Shown here piece by piece: positions 34,141 through 48,401 of a stretch of DNA of 64,000 nt. A program made the translations under genes and the position numbers. Numbering within the stretch: position 1 is the first letter of the stretch; each line of letters begins with the position of its first letter. The notes under the pieces were generated by a model, which was not told the DNA's origin, searched no databases, and was given only the letters and a program-made list of their open reading frames with translations. This DNA comes from Panorpa germanica. Taxonomy: Eukaryota; Arthropoda; Insecta; Mecoptera; Panorpidae. The DNA lies in assembly GCA_963678705.1 (NCBI GenBank), contig CAVMBN010000218.1, positions 1 through 64,000 of the forward strand, in the 5' to 3' direction.

Positions 34141-35725
34141 CTCATATACATACTTGTACTTATGCCTACTTACTTACCATTTGTTTGTTACCATTGAATG
34201 TTCATGAACAATCAATCACTATTTCCAAGAAAACCGCATATATTGTTCACTTAATCACTTATAACATATAATACACTCTCATTATTATTTAAAACACGCA
34301 TTTATATAAACTAATTCTTGTGTTTTAATATTATTTATAGTTAATGTTATTCGACTTACTTGATAGTAGGCGGCAACCTTTTGTCTTCCGTATATTTGTA
34401 GTGTTTATATGAGGTCTTCCTTATATATCTCTACAGATTTCTTGAATTTTAAACCACTTGATGTTTTAGCACTAACACTAACCTAATTATTATCACTTTT
34501 TTTGTCTATCGCACTTATTAATGTCTTATATCAAACATCAAAGTTACAAATTTGATGTTATGTTTATAAGACCGCGTGTACGCGTAATGAAAAATTCGTT
34601 TTTAACACTGGTTTCCAACTGTCAAACTTTAGTAAAAACACTTTGTTTAGGGTAAATTAACACAAATTTAAAACAAACTTAAATACTTTTCGTTTGAAAA
34701 AGTATTCATATAATTTATTTAATTTTTTTCCATAATTAATTTCTCACTTTTATTCACTTTTTTCACCTAAAGTAGCAGGAGCCGATCACACACATAGTAG
34801 ATAGGAACCACTTGTGTTGCAAAGCAATATTAACGTCCTTGTAAACCAATACGTAGGTCTTTCTTTTTGTATTAAGTCCCATCTGTCTTGCCAGAGCTTA
34901 TGCATATATGCATTCATCTCTTTGGCAATATATTTGGTATCGTCTTCAGACTTTTATCCTACAGCCGCATTAACTTTAAATCTTCGAAATTTGTCGCAAT
35001 AATTTTAAATCATCAAAATTTGATTTTTTCAGTTCTAGCGTAATTGTACTTAAATAAGTGCATGAGTGATTTTTAAATCTAAAGAAATTGTCCCCAATAT
35101 CACTTGCACCACTTCTGTAGATACAGTTCTGCAACAACGCGTCCATCGTCAATAACATAGTTCTTTGCATAGTAGATCTGAAAGATTAATCCTGTAATAC
35201 CATGCCAAAGCACAATACACAACTATTAGCATAAATGCCCCCTTGTATAGTGTCGGCATAGTTGCTGAGTTCAAGCTTCATTCCGTCCTTGTGACACGCG
35301 CAAGGTGTGTTACAAGTTTATCATTCGTTGTTACTGTATTTGTTCGTAGCTTTGTAGCTTCAAGAAACTACAGATTATATCTATAGCAGGTCGAGAACGG
35401 CTTTCTAGGGTTTCTGTACTATTTGCACCGATAAGGATCACATTATCGTTGGCAAAACATATGTCTACACAACCTTTCGAGTGAGAAACACAGTTCTCGT
35501 CAAATACCATGTTCCAGAGTTCAGGCCCCATTACAGATCGCTGAGGACAACCATTAGATAGTTGCCTTTTCATGGAACGGTAATCGGTTTGTAAAATAAT
35601 GTTCGACAATGAAAATAGTTCTCCATAGCGCAGTAGACGTACCTATAGGTTTTTGCCGGTCTAATTCTTTGAAGGTCACTTGGCCACCGGACATCAACAA
35701 AGGCACACTGAATTTCTATAAATAT
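34141..35725. repeat. Satellite monomer M12, variant D'
   Basis: 1,585 bp. Diagnostic: attatatctatagc (AIDII) and SNGCPQ. Several private one-base indels break the RT frames (taattgtac, cgtccatcg, tttgttcgtagc). RT remnant at 34976-35170 and 35331-35609. Confidence 0.92.
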
Positions 35726-37311
35726 CTCATATACATACTTGTACTTATGCCTACTTACTTACCATTTGTTTGTTACCATTGAATGTTCATGAACGATCAA
35801 TCACTATTTCCAAGAAAACCGCATATATTGATCACTTAATCACTTATAACAATTAATACACTCTCATTATTATTTAAAACACGCATTTATATAAACTAAT
35901 TCTTGTGTTTTAATATTATTTATAGTTAATGTTATTCGACTTACTTGATAGTGGGCGGCAACCTTTTGTCTTCCGTATATTTGTAGTGTTTATATGAGGT
36001 CTTCCTTATACATCTCTACAGATTTCTTGAATTTTAAACCACTTGATGTTTTAGCACTAACACTAACCTAATTATTATCACTTTTTTTGTCTATCGCACT
36101 TATTAATGTCTTATATCAAACATCAAAGTAACAAATTTCAGGTTATGTTTATAAGACCGCGTGTACGCGTAATGAAAAATTCGTTTTTAACACTGGTTTC
36201 CAACTGTAAAACTTTTGTAAAAACACTTTGTTTAGGGTAAATTAACACAAATTTAAAACAAACTTAAATACTTTTCGTTTGAAAAAGTATTCATATAATT
36301 TATTTAATTTTTTTCCATAATTAATTTCTTACTTTTATTCACTTTTTTCACCTAAAGTAGCAGGAGCCGATCACACACATAGTAGATAGGAACCACTTGT
36401 GTTGCAAAGCAATATTTACGTCCTTGTAAACCAATACGTAGGTCTTCCTTTGTGTAGTAAGTCCCATCTGTCTTGCCAGAGCTAATGCATATATGCATTC
36501 ATCTCTTTGGCAATATATTTAGTATAGTCTCCAGACTTTTATCCTACAGCCGCATTAACTTTAAATCCTCGAAATTTGTCGCATTAATTTTAAATCATCA
36601 AAATTTGATTTTTTCAGTTCTAGCGTAATTTGTACTTGAGTAAGTGCATGAGTGATTTTTAAATCTAAAGGAATTGTCCCCAATATCACTTGCAGTACTT
36701 CTGTAGATACAGTTCTGCAACAACGCGTCATGGTCAATAACATAGTTCTTTGCATGGAAGATCTGGAAGATTGATCCTGTAATACCATGCCGAAGCACAA
36801 TACACAACTATTAGCATAAATGCCCCCTTGTATAGTGTCGGCATAGTTGCCGAGTTTAAGCTTCATTCCGTCCTTGTGACACGCGCAAGGTGTGCTACAA
36901 GTTTATCATTCGTTGTTACTGTATTTGTTTCGTAGCTTTGTAGCTTTAAGAAACTACAGCTTTTATATATAGCAGGTCGAGAACGGCTTTCTAGGCTTTC
37001 TGTACTATTTGCACCGATAAGGATCACATTATCGTTGGCAAAACATATGTCTACACAACCTTTCGAGTGAGAAACACAGTTCTCGTCAAATACCATGTTC
37101 CAGATCTCAGGCCCCATTACAGATCGCTGACGACAACCTTTAGATAGTTGCCTTTTCATGGAACGGTAATCGGTTTGTAAAATAATGTTCGACAATGAAA
37201 ATAGTTCTCCATAGCGCAGTAGACGTACCTATAGGTTTTTGCCGGTCTAATTCTTTGTAAGTCACTTGGCCACCGGACATCAACAAAGGCACACTGAATT
37301 TCTATAAATAT
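35726..37311. repeat. Satellite monomer M13, variant K'
   Basis: 1,586 bp. Diagnostic: acagctttta (YKSC), gtgctacaag, catggtcaa, tttgtgtagtaag and agagctaatgc. RT remnant at 36561-36866 and 36863-37195. Confidence 0.93.
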
Positions 37312-38898
37312 CTCATATACATACTTGTACTTATGCCTACTTACTTACCATTTGTTTGTTACCATTGAATGTTCATAAACGATCAATCACTATTTCCAAG
37401 AAAACCGCATATATTGTTCACTTAATCACTTATAACAATTAAGACACTCTCATTATTATTTAAAACACGCATTTATATAAACTAATTCTTGTGTTTTATA
37501 ATTTTTTATAGTTAATGTTATTCGACTTACTTGATAGTGGGCGGCAACCTTTTGTCTTTCGTATATTTGTAGTGTTTATAGGAGGTCTTTCTTATATAGC
37601 TCTACAGATTTCTTGAATTTCTTAACCACTTGATGTTTTAGCACTAACACTAACCTAATTATTATCACTTTTTTTGTCTATCGCACTTATTAATGTCTTA
37701 TATCAAACATCAAAGTTACAAATTTGAGGTTATGTTTATAAGACCGCGTGTACGCGTAATGAAAAATTCGTTTTTAACACTGGTTTCCAACTGTCAAACT
37801 TTTGTAAAAACACTTTGTTTAGGGTAAATTAACACAAATTTAAAACAAACTTAAATACTTTTCGTTTGAAAAAGTATTCATATAATTTATTTAATTTTTT
37901 TCAATAATTAATTTCTCACTTTTAATCACTTTATTCACCTAAAGTAGCAGGAGCCGATCACACACACAGTAGACAGGAATCACTTGTGTTGCAAAGCAAT
38001 ATTAACGTCCTTGTAAACTAATATGTAGGTCTTTCTTTTTGTATTAAGTCCCATCTGTCTTGCCAGAGCTTATGCATATATGCATTCATCTCTTTGGCAA
38101 TATATTTAGTATAGTCTCCAGACTTTTATCCTACAGCCGCATTAACTTTAAATCCTCGAAATTTGTCGCATTAATTTTAAATCATCAAAATTTGATTTTT
38201 TCAGTTCTAGCGTAATTTGTACTTGAGTAAGTGCATGAGTGATTTTTAAATTTAAAGGAATTGTCCCCAATATTACTTGCACCACTTCTGTAGATACAGT
38301 TCTGCAACAACGCGTCATCGTCAATAACATAGTTCTTTGCATGGAAGATCTGGAAGATTGATCCTGTAATACCATGCCGAAGCACAATACACAACTATTA
38401 GCATAAATGCCCCCTTGTATAGTGTCGGCATAGTTGCCGAGTTTAAGCTTCATTCCGTCCTTGTGACACGCGCAAGGTGTGTTACAAGTTTATCATTCGT
38501 TGTTACTGTATTTGTTTCGTAGCTTTGTAGCTTTAAGAAACTACAGATTTTATATATAGCAGGTCGAGAACGGCTTTCTAGGGTTTCTGTACTATTTGCA
38601 CCGATAAGGATCACATTATCGTTGGCAAAACATATGTCTACACAACCTTTCGAGTGAGAAACACAGTTCTCGTCGAATACCATGTTCCAGAGCTCAGGCC
38701 CCATTACAGATCGCTAAGGACAACCTTTAGATAGTTGCCTTTTCATGGAACGGTAATCGGTTTGTAAAATAATGTTCGACAATGAAAATAGTTCTCCATA
38801 GCGCAGTAGACGTACCTATAGGTTTTTGCCGGTCTAATTCTTTGAAGGTCGCTTGGCCACCGGACATCAACAAAGGCACACTGAATTTCTATAAATAT
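37312..38898. repeat. Satellite monomer M14, variant P
   Basis: 1,587 bp. Diagnostic: ataggaggtctttc, tatagctctac and aaatttaaagg (PLNLK). RT remnant at 38148-38453 and 38450-38704, with cgctaagg in the GCPQ region. Confidence 0.93.
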
Positions 38899-40484
38899 CT
38901 CATATACATACTTGTACTTATGCCTACTTACTTACCATTTGTTTGTTACCATTGAATGTTTATGAACGATCAATCACTATTTCCAAGAAAACCGCATATA
39001 TTGTTCACTTAATCACTTATAACATATAATACACTCTCATTATTATTTAAAACACGCATTTATATAAAGTAATTCTTGTGTTTTAATATTATTTATAGTT
39101 AATGTTATTCGACTTACTTGATAGTAGGCGGCAACCTTTTGTCTTCCGTATATTTGTAGTGTTTATATGAGGTCTTCCTTATATATCTCTACAAATTTCT
39201 TGAATTTTAAACCACTTGATGTTTTAGCACTAACACTAACCTAATTATTATCACTTTTTTTGTCTATCGCACTTATTAATGTCTTATATCAAACATCAAA
39301 GTTACAAATTTGATGTTATGTTTATAAGACCGCGTGTACGCGTAATGAAAAATTCGTTTTTAACACTGGTTTCCAACTGTCAAACTTTAGTAAAAACACT
39401 TTGTTTAGGGTAAATTAACACAAATTTAAAACAAACTTAAATACTTTTCGTTTGAAAAAGTATTCATATAATTTATTTAATTTTTTTCCATAATTAATTT
39501 CTCACTTTTATTCACTTTTTTCACCTAAAGTAGCAGGAGCCGATCACACACATAGTAGATAGGAACCACTTGTGTTGCAAAGCAATATTAACGTCCTTGT
39601 AAACCAATACGTAGGTCTTCCTTTTTGTATTAAGTCCCATCTGTCTTGCCAGAGCTTATGCATATATGCATTTATCTCTTTGGCAATATATTTGGTATCG
39701 TCTTCAGACTTTTATCCTACAGCCGCATTAACTTTAAATCTTCGAAATTTGTCGCAATAATTTTAAATCATCAAAATTTGATTTTTTCAGTTCTAGCGTA
39801 ATTTGTACTTAAATAAGTGCATGAGTGATTTTTAAATCTAAAGGAATTGTCCCCAATATCACTTGCACCACTTCTGTAGATACAGTTCTGCAACAACGCG
39901 TCATCGTCAATGACATAGTTCTTTGCATGGAAGATCTAAAACATTGATCCTGTAATTCCATGCCAAAGCACAATACACAACTATTAGCATAAATGCCCCC
40001 TTGTATAGTGTCGGCATAGTTGCCGAGTTTAAGCTTCATTCAGTCCTTGTGACACGCGCAAGGTGTGTTACAAGTTTATCATTCGTTGTTACTGTATTTG
40101 TTTCGTAGCTTTGTAGCTTCAAGAAACTACAGATTTTATATATAGCAGGTCGAGAACGGCTTTCTAGGCTTTCTGTACTATTTGCACCGATAAGGATCAC
40201 ATTATCGTTGGCAAAACATATGTCTACACAACCTTTCGAGTGAGAAACACAGTTCTCGTCAAATACCATGTTCCAGATCTCAGGCCCCATTACAGATCGC
40301 TGAGGACAACCTTTAGATAGTTGCCTTTTCATGGAACGGTAATCGGTTTGTAAAATAATGTTCGACAATGAAAATAGTTCTCCATAGCGCAGTAGACGTA
40401 CCTATAGGTTTTTGCCGGTCTAATTCTTTGTAAGTCACTTGGCCACCGGACATCAACAAAGGCACACTGAATTTCTATAAATAT
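38899..40484. repeat. Satellite monomer M15, variant E
   Basis: 1,586 bp. Diagnostic: GPEIWN with YKIC, acatataatac, gatagtaggcgg and aatttgatgtt. RT remnant at 39809-40039 and 40036-40368. Confidence 0.93.
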
Positions 40485-42070
40485 CTCATATACATACTTG
40501 TACTTATGCCTACTTACTTACCATTTGTTTGTTACCATTGAATGTTCATAAACGATCAATCACTATTTCCAAGAAAACCGCATATATTGTTCACTTAATC
40601 ACTTATAACAATTAAGACACTCTCATTATTATTTAAAACACGCATTTATATAAACTAATTCTTGTGTTTTAATATTTTTTATAGTTAATGTTATTCGACT
40701 TACTTGATAGTGGGCGGCAACCTTTTGTCTTCCGTATATTTGTAGTGTTTATATGAGGTCTTCCTTATATATCTCTACAGATTTCTTGAATTTTAAACCA
40801 CTTGATGTTTTAGCACTAACACTAACCTAATTATTATCACTTTTTTTGTCTATCGCACTTATTAATGTCTTATATCAAACATCAAAGTTACAAATTTGAG
40901 GTTATGTTTATAAGACCGCGTGTACGCGTAATGAAAAATTCGTTTTTAACACTGGTTTCCAACTGTCAATCTTTTGTAAAAACACTTTGTTTAGGGTAAA
41001 TTAACACAAATTTAAAACAAACTTAAATACTTTTCGTTTGAAAAAGTATTCATATAATTTATTTAATTTTTTTCCATAATTAATTTCTCACTTTTAATCA
41101 CTTTTTTCACCTAAAGTAGCAGGTGCCGATCACACACATAGTAGATAGGAACCACTTGTGTTGCAAAGCAATATTAACGTCCTTGTAAACCAATACGTAG
41201 GTCTTCCTTTTTGTATTAAGTCCCATCTGTCTTTCCAGAGCTTATGCATATATGCATTCATCTCTTTGGCAATATATTTGGTATCGTCTCCAGACTTTTA
41301 TCCTACAGCCGCATTAACTTTAAATCCTCAAAATTTGTCGCATTAATTTTAAATCATCAAAATTTGATTTTTTCAGTTCTAGCGTAATTTGTACTTGAGT
41401 AAGTGCATGAGTGATTTTTAAATCTAAAGGAATTGTCCCCAATATCACTTGCACCACTTCTGTAGATACAGTTCTGCAACAACGCGTCATCGTCAATAAC
41501 ATAGTTCTTTGCATGGAAGATCTAAAACATTGATCCTGTAATTCCATGCCGAAGCACAATACACAACTATTAGCATAAATGCCCCCTTGTATAGTGTCGG
41601 CATAGTTGCCGAGTTTAAGCTTCATTCAGTTCTTGTGACACGCGCAAGGTGTGTTACAAGTTTATCATTCGTTGTTACTGTATTTGTTTCGTAGCTTTGT
41701 AGCTTCAAGAAACTACAGATTTTATATATAGCAGGTCGAGAACGGCTTTCTAGGGTTTCTGTACTATTTGCACCGATAAGGATCACATTATCGTTGGCAA
41801 AACATATGTCTACACAACCTTTCGAGTGAGAAACACAGTTCTCGTCGAATACCATGTTCCAGAGCTCAGGCCCCATTACAGATCGCTGAGGACAACCTTT
41901 AGATAGTTGCCTTTTCATGGAACGGTAATCGGTTTGTAAAATAATGTTCGACAATGAAAATAGTTCTCTATAGCGCAGTAGACGTACCTATAGGTTTTTG
42001 CCGGTCTAATTCTTTGAAGGTCACTTGGCCACCGGACATCAACAAAGGCACACTGAATTTCTATAAATAT
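40485..42070. repeat. Satellite monomer M16, variant A
   Basis: 1,586 bp, close to consensus. Its RT remnant is described in full at 41195-42056. Confidence 0.93.
41195..42056 (-). pseudogene. R1-clade-like LINE ORF2 remnant (reference copy in M16)
   Basis: Read 5' to 3' on the minus strand: a damaged RT motif A region (AFVDVRW near 42030-42050), GCPQRSVMGPELWN, CFANDNVILIG in place of the YADD box, ESRSRPAIYKIC, then a frame change to TRCCRTVSTEVVQVILGTIP, and finally WQDRWDLIQKGRPTY (about 41200-41240), the conserved tryptophan-rich C-terminal motif of R1-type ORF2. The pieces lie in different frames with several stops. First catalytic Asp is Asn, and motif A lacks its downstream Phe-Asp. 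The same ~860-bp fragment sits in every monomer, so one dead LINE fragment was captured and amplified with the satellite. Upstream endonuclease and ORF1 are absent. Confidence 0.8.
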
Positions 42071-43646
42071 CTCATATACATACTTGTACTTATGCCTACT
42101 TACTTACCATTTGTTTGTTACCATTGAATGTTCATGAACGATCAATCACTATTTCCAAGAAAACCGCATATATTGTTCACTTAATCACTTATAACAATTA
42201 ATACACTCTCATTATTATTTCAAACACGCATTTATATAAACTAATTCTTGTGTTTTAATATTATTTATAGTTAATGTTATTCGACTTACTTGATAGTGGG
42301 CGGCAACCTTTTGTCTTCCGTATATTTGTAGTGTTTATATGAGGTCTTCCTTATATATCTCTAAAGATTTCTTGAATTTTAAACCACTTGATGTTTTAGC
42401 ACTAGCACTAACCTAATTATTATCACTTTTTTTGCCTATCGCACTTATTAATGTCTTATATCAAACATCAAAGTTACAAATTTGAGGTTATGTTTATAAG
42501 ACCGCGTGTACGCGTAATGAAAAATTCGTTTTTAACACTGGTTTCCAACTGTCAATCTTTTGTAAAAACACTTTGTTTAGGGTAAATTAACACAAATTTA
42601 AAACAAACTTAAATACTTTTCGTTTGAAAAAGTATTTATATAATTTATTTAATTTTTTTCCATAATTAATTTCTCACTTTTTTCACCTAAAGTAGCAGGT
42701 GCCGATCACACACATAGTAGATAGGAACCACTTGTGTTGCAAAGCAATATTAACGTCCTTGTAAACCAATACGTAGGTCTTTCTTTTTGTATTAAGTCCC
42801 ATCTGTCTTGCCAGAGCTTATGCATATATGCATTCATCTCTTTGGCAATATATTTGGTATCGTCTCCAGACTTTTATCCTACAGCCGCATTAACTTTAAA
42901 TCTTCAAAATTTGTCGCATTAATTTTAAATCATCAAAATTTGATTTTTTCAGTTCTAGCGTAATTTGTACTTGAGTAAGTGCATGAGTGATTTTTAAATC
43001 TAAAGGAATTGTCCCCAATATCACTTGCACCACTTCTGTAGATACAGTTCTGCAACAACGCGTCATCGTCAATAACATAGTTCTTTGCATGGAAGATCTG
43101 GAAGATTGATCCTGTAATACCATGCCGAAGCACAATACACAGCTATTAGCATAAATGCTCCCTTGTATAGTGTCGGCATAGTTGCCGAGTTTAATCTTCA
43201 TTCCGTCCTTGTGACACGCGCAAGGTGTGTTACAAGTTTATCATTCGTTGTTACTGTATTTGTTTCGTAGCTTTGTAGCTTTACGAAACTACAGATTTTA
43301 TATATAGCAGGTCGAGAACGGCTTTCTAAGGTTTCTGTACTATTTGCACCGATAAGGATCACATTATCGATGGCAAAACATATGTCTACACAACCTTTCG
43401 AGTGAGAAACACAGTTCTCGTCGAATACCATGTTCCAGAGCTCAGGCCCCATTACAGATCGCTGAGGACAACCTTTAGATAGTTGCCTTTTCATGGAACG
43501 GTAATCGGTTTGTAAAATAATGTTCGACAATGAAAATAGTTCTCCATAGCGCAGTAGACGTACCTATAGGTTTTTGCCGGTCTAATTCTTTGAAGGTCAC
43601 TTGGCCACCGGACATCAACAAAGGCACACTGAATTTCTATAAATAT
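42071..43646. repeat. Satellite monomer M17, variant I''
   Basis: 1,576 bp: a 10-bp deletion near 42677 removes one ttaatcactt-like step. FAIDN type with agctttacgaaac shared with M27. RT remnant at 42896-43201 and 43198-43530. Confidence 0.93.
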
Positions 43647-45232
43647 CTCATATACATACTTGTACTTATGGCTACTTACTTACCATTTGTTTGTTACCAT
43701 TGAATGTTCATGAACAATCAATCACTATTTCCAAGAAAACCGCATATATTGTTCACTTAATCACTTATAACATATAATACACTCTCATTATTATTTAAAA
43801 CACGCATTTATATAAACTAATTCTTGTGTTTTAATATTATTTATAGTTAATGTTATTCGACTTACTTGATAGTAGGCGGCAACCTTTTGTCTTCCGTATA
43901 TTTGTAGTGTTTATATGAGGTCTTCCTTATATATCTCTACAGATTTCTTGAATTTTAAACCACTTGATGTTTTAGCACTAACACTAACCTAATTATTATC
44001 ACTTTTTTTGTCTATCGCACTTATTAATGTCTTATATCAAACATCAAAGTTACAAATTTGATGTTATGTTTATAAGACCGCGTGTACGCGTAATGAAAAA
44101 TTCGTTTTTAACACTGGTTTCCAACTGTCAAACTTTAGTAAAAACACTTTGTTTAGGGTAAATTAACACAAATTTAAAACAAACTTAAATACTTTTCGTT
44201 TGAAAAAGTATTCATATAATTTATTTAATTTTTTTCCATAATTAATTTCTCACTTTTATTCACTTTTTTCACCTAAAGTAGCAGGAGCCGATCACACACA
44301 TAGTAGATAGGAACCACTTGTGTTGCAAAGCAATATTAACGTCCTTGTAAACCAATACGTAGGTCTTCCTTTTTGTATTAAGTCTCATCTGTCTTGCCAG
44401 AGCTTATGCATATATGCATTTATCTCTTTGGCAATATATTTGGTATCGTCTTCAGACTTTTATCCTACAGCCGCATTAACTTTAAATCTTCGAAATTTGT
44501 CGCAATAATTTTAAATCATCAAAATTTGATTTTTTCAGTTCTAGCGTAATTTGTACTTAAATAAGTGCATGAGTGATTTTTAAATCTAAAGAAATTGTCC
44601 CCAATATCACTTGCACCACTTCTGTAGATACAGTTCTGCAACAACGCGTCATCGTCAATAACATAGTTCTTTGCATAGTAGATCTGAAAGATTAATCCTG
44701 TAATATCATGCCAAAGCACAATACACAACTATTAGCATAAATGCCCCCTTGTATAGTGTCGGCATAGTTGCCGAGTTCAAGCTTCATTCCGTCCTTGTGA
44801 CACGCGCAAGGTGTGTTACAAGTTTATCATTCGTTGTTACTGTATTTGTTTCGTAGCTTTGTAGCTTCAAGAAACTACAGATTATATCTATAGCAGGTCG
44901 AGAACGGCTTTCTAGGGTTTCTGTACTATTTGCACCGATAAGGATCACATTATCGTTGGCAAAACATATGTCTACACAACCTTTCGAGTGAGAAACACAG
45001 TTCTCGTCGAATACCATGTTCCAGAGTTCAGGCCCCATTACAGATCGCTGAGGACAACCATTAGATAGTTGCCTTTTCATGGAACGGTAATCGGTTTGTA
45101 AAATAATGTTCGACAATAAAAATAGTTCTCCATAGCGCAGTAGACGTACCTATAGGTTTTTGCCGGTCTAATTCTTTGAAGGTCACTTGGCCACCGGACA
45201 TCAACAAAGGCACACTGAATTTCTATAAATAT
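43647..45232. repeat. Satellite monomer M18, variant D''
   Basis: 1,586 bp. acttatggctac and taatatcatgc are shared with M28. RT remnant at 44519-44728 and 44784-45116. Confidence 0.93.
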
Positions 45233-46814
45233 CTCATATACATACTTGTACTTATGCCTACTTACTTACCATTTGTTTGTTACCATTGAATGTTCATGAA
45301 CGATCAATTACTATTTCCAAGAAAACCGCATATATTGATCACTTAATCACTTATAACAATTAATACACTCTCATTATTATTTAAAACACGCATTTATATA
45401 AACTAATTCTTGTGTTTTAATATTATTTATAGTTAATGTTATTCGACTTGATAGTGGGCGGCAACCTTTTGTCTTCCGTATATTTGTAGTGTTTATATGA
45501 GGTCTTCCTTATACATCTCTACAGATTTCTTGAATTTTAAACCACTTGATGTTTTAGCACTAACACTAACCTAATTATTATCACTTTTTTTGTCTATCGC
45601 ACTTATTAATGTCTTATATCAAACATCAAAGTAACAAATTTGAGGTTATGTTTATAAGACCGCGTGTACGCGTAATGAAAAATTCGTTTTTAACACTGGT
45701 TTCCAACTGTAAAACTTTTGTAAAAACATTTTGTTTAGGGTAAATTAACACAAATTTAAAACAAACTTAAATACTTTTCGTTTGAAAAAGTATTCATATA
45801 ATTTATTTAATTTTTTTCCATAATTAATTTCTTACTTTTATTCACTTTTTTCACCTAAAGTAGCAGGAGCCGATCACACACATAGTAGATAGGAACCACT
45901 TGTGTTGCAAAGCAATATTTACGTCCTTGTAAACCAATACGTAGGTCTTCCTTTGTGTAGTAAGTCCCATCTGTCTTGCCAGAGCTTATGCATATATGCA
46001 TTCATCTCTTTGGCAATATATTTAGTATAGTCTCCAGACTTTTATCCTACAGCCGCATTAACTTTAAATCCTCGAAATTTGTCGCATTAATTTTAAATCA
46101 TCAAAATTTGATTTTTTCAGTTCTAGCGTAATTTGTACTTGAGTAAGTGCATGAGTGATTTTTAAATCTATAGGAACTGTCCTTAATATCACTTGCACTA
46201 CTTCTGTAGATACAGTTCTGCAACAACGCGTCATGGTCAATAACATAGTTCTTTGCATGGAAGATCTGGAAGATTGATCCTGTAATACCATGCCGAAGCA
46301 CAATACACAACTATTAGCATAAATGCCCCCTTGTATAGTGTCGGCATAGTTGCCGAGTTTAAGCTTCATTCCGTCCTTGTGACACGCGCAAGGTGTGCTA
46401 CAAGTTTATCATTCGTTGTTACTGTATTTGTTTCGTAGCTTTGTAGCTTTAAGAAACTACAGCTTTTATATATAGCAGGTCGAGAACGGCTTTCTAGGCT
46501 TTCTGTACTATTTGCACCGATAAGGATCACATTATCGTTGGCAAAACATATGTCTACACAACCTTTCGAGTGAGAAACACAGTTCTCGTCAAATACCATG
46601 TTCCAGATCTCAGGCCCCATTACAGATCGCTGAGGACAACCTTTAGATAGTTGCCTTTTCATGGAACGGTAATCGGTTTGTAAAATAATGTTCGACAATG
46701 AAAATAGTTCTCCATAGCGCAGTAGACGTACCTATAGGTTTTTGCCGGTCTAATTCTTTGTAAGTCACTTGGCCACCGGACATCAACAAAGGCACACTGA
46801 ATTTCTATAAATAT
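45233..46814. repeat. Satellite monomer M19, variant K''
   Basis: 1,582 bp: 4-bp deletion (ttcgacttgatag) shared with M29. It has private ILRTVPID changes. RT remnant at 46064-46369 and 46366-46698. Confidence 0.93.
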
Positions 46815-48401
46815 CTCATATACATACTTGTACTTATGCTTACTTACTTACCATTTGTTTGTTACCATTGAATGTTCATAAACGATCAATCACTATTTCC
46901 AAGAAAACCGCATATATTGTTCACTTAATCACTTATAACAATTAAGACACTCTCATTATTATTTAAAACACGCATTTATATAAACTAATTCTTGTGTTTT
47001 ATAATTTTTTATAGTTAATGTTATTCGACTTACTTGATAGTGGGCGGCAACCTTTTGTCTTTCGTATATTTGTAGTGTTTATAGGAGGTCTTTCTTATAT
47101 AGCTCTACAGATTTCTTAAATTTCTTAACCACTTGATGTTTTAGCACTAACACTAACCTAATTATTATCACTTTTTTTGTCTATCGCACTTATTAATGTC
47201 TTATATCAAACATCAAAGTTACAAATTTGAGGTTATGTTTATAAGACCGCGTGTACGCGTAATGAAAAATTCGTTTTTAACACTGGTTTCCAACTGTCAA
47301 ACTTTAGTAAAAACACTTTGTTTAGGGTAAATTAACACAAATTTAAAACAAACTTAAATACTTTTCGTTTGAAAAAGTATTCATATAATTTATTTAATTT
47401 TTTTCCATAATTAATTTCTCACTTTTATTCACTTTTTTCACCTAAAGTAGCAGGAGCCGATCACACACATAGTAGATAGGAACCACTTGTGTTGCAAAGC
47501 AATATTAACGTCCTTGTAAACCAATACGTAGGTCTTCCTTTTTGTATTAAGTCCCATCTGTCTTGCCAGAGCTTATGCATATATGCATTTATCTCTTTGG
47601 CAATATATTTGGTATCGTCTTCAGACTTTTATCCTACAGCCGCATTAACTTTAAATCTTCGAAATTTGTCGCAATAATTTTAAATCATCAAAATTTGATT
47701 TTTTCAGTTCTAGCGTAATTTGTACTTAAATAAGTGCATGAGTGATTTTTAAATCTAAAGGAATTGTCCCCAATATCACTTGCACCACTTCTGTAGATAC
47801 AGTTCTGCAACAACGCGTCATCGTCAATGACATAGTTCTTTGCATGGAAGATCTAAAACATTGATCCTGTAATTCCATGCCAAAGCACAATACACAACTA
47901 TTAGCATAAATGCCCCCTTGTATAGTGTCGGCATAGTTGCCGAGTTTAAGCTTTATTCAGTCCTTGTGACACGCGCAAGGTGTGTTACAAGTTTATCATT
48001 CGTTGTTACTGTATTTGTTTCGTAGCTTTGTAGTTTCAAGAAACTACAGATTTTATATATAGCAGGTCGAGAACGGCTTTCTAGGCTTTCTGTACTATTT
48101 GCACCGATAAGGATCACATTATCGTTGGCAAAACATATGTCTACACAACCTTTCGAGTGAGAAACACAGTTCTCGTCAAATACCATGTTCCAGATCTCAG
48201 GCCCCATTACAGATCGCTGAGGACAACCTTTAGATAGTTGCCTTTTCATGGAACGGTAATCGGTTTGTAAAATAATGTTCGACAATGAAAATAGTTCTCC
48301 ATAGCGCAGTAGACGTACCTATAGGTTTTTGCCGGTCTAATTCTTTGTAAGTCACTTGGCCACCGGACATCAACAAAGGCACACTGAATTTCTATAAATA
48401 T
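46815..48401. repeat. Satellite monomer M20, P/E hybrid
   Basis: 1,587 bp. The left part has the P signature (ataggaggtctttc, tatagctctac near 47085-47110). From about 47300 on it has the E signature (aaactttagtaaa, GPEIWN with YKIC). The switch lies between ~47130 and ~47300. RT remnant at 47953-48285. Confidence 0.88.
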
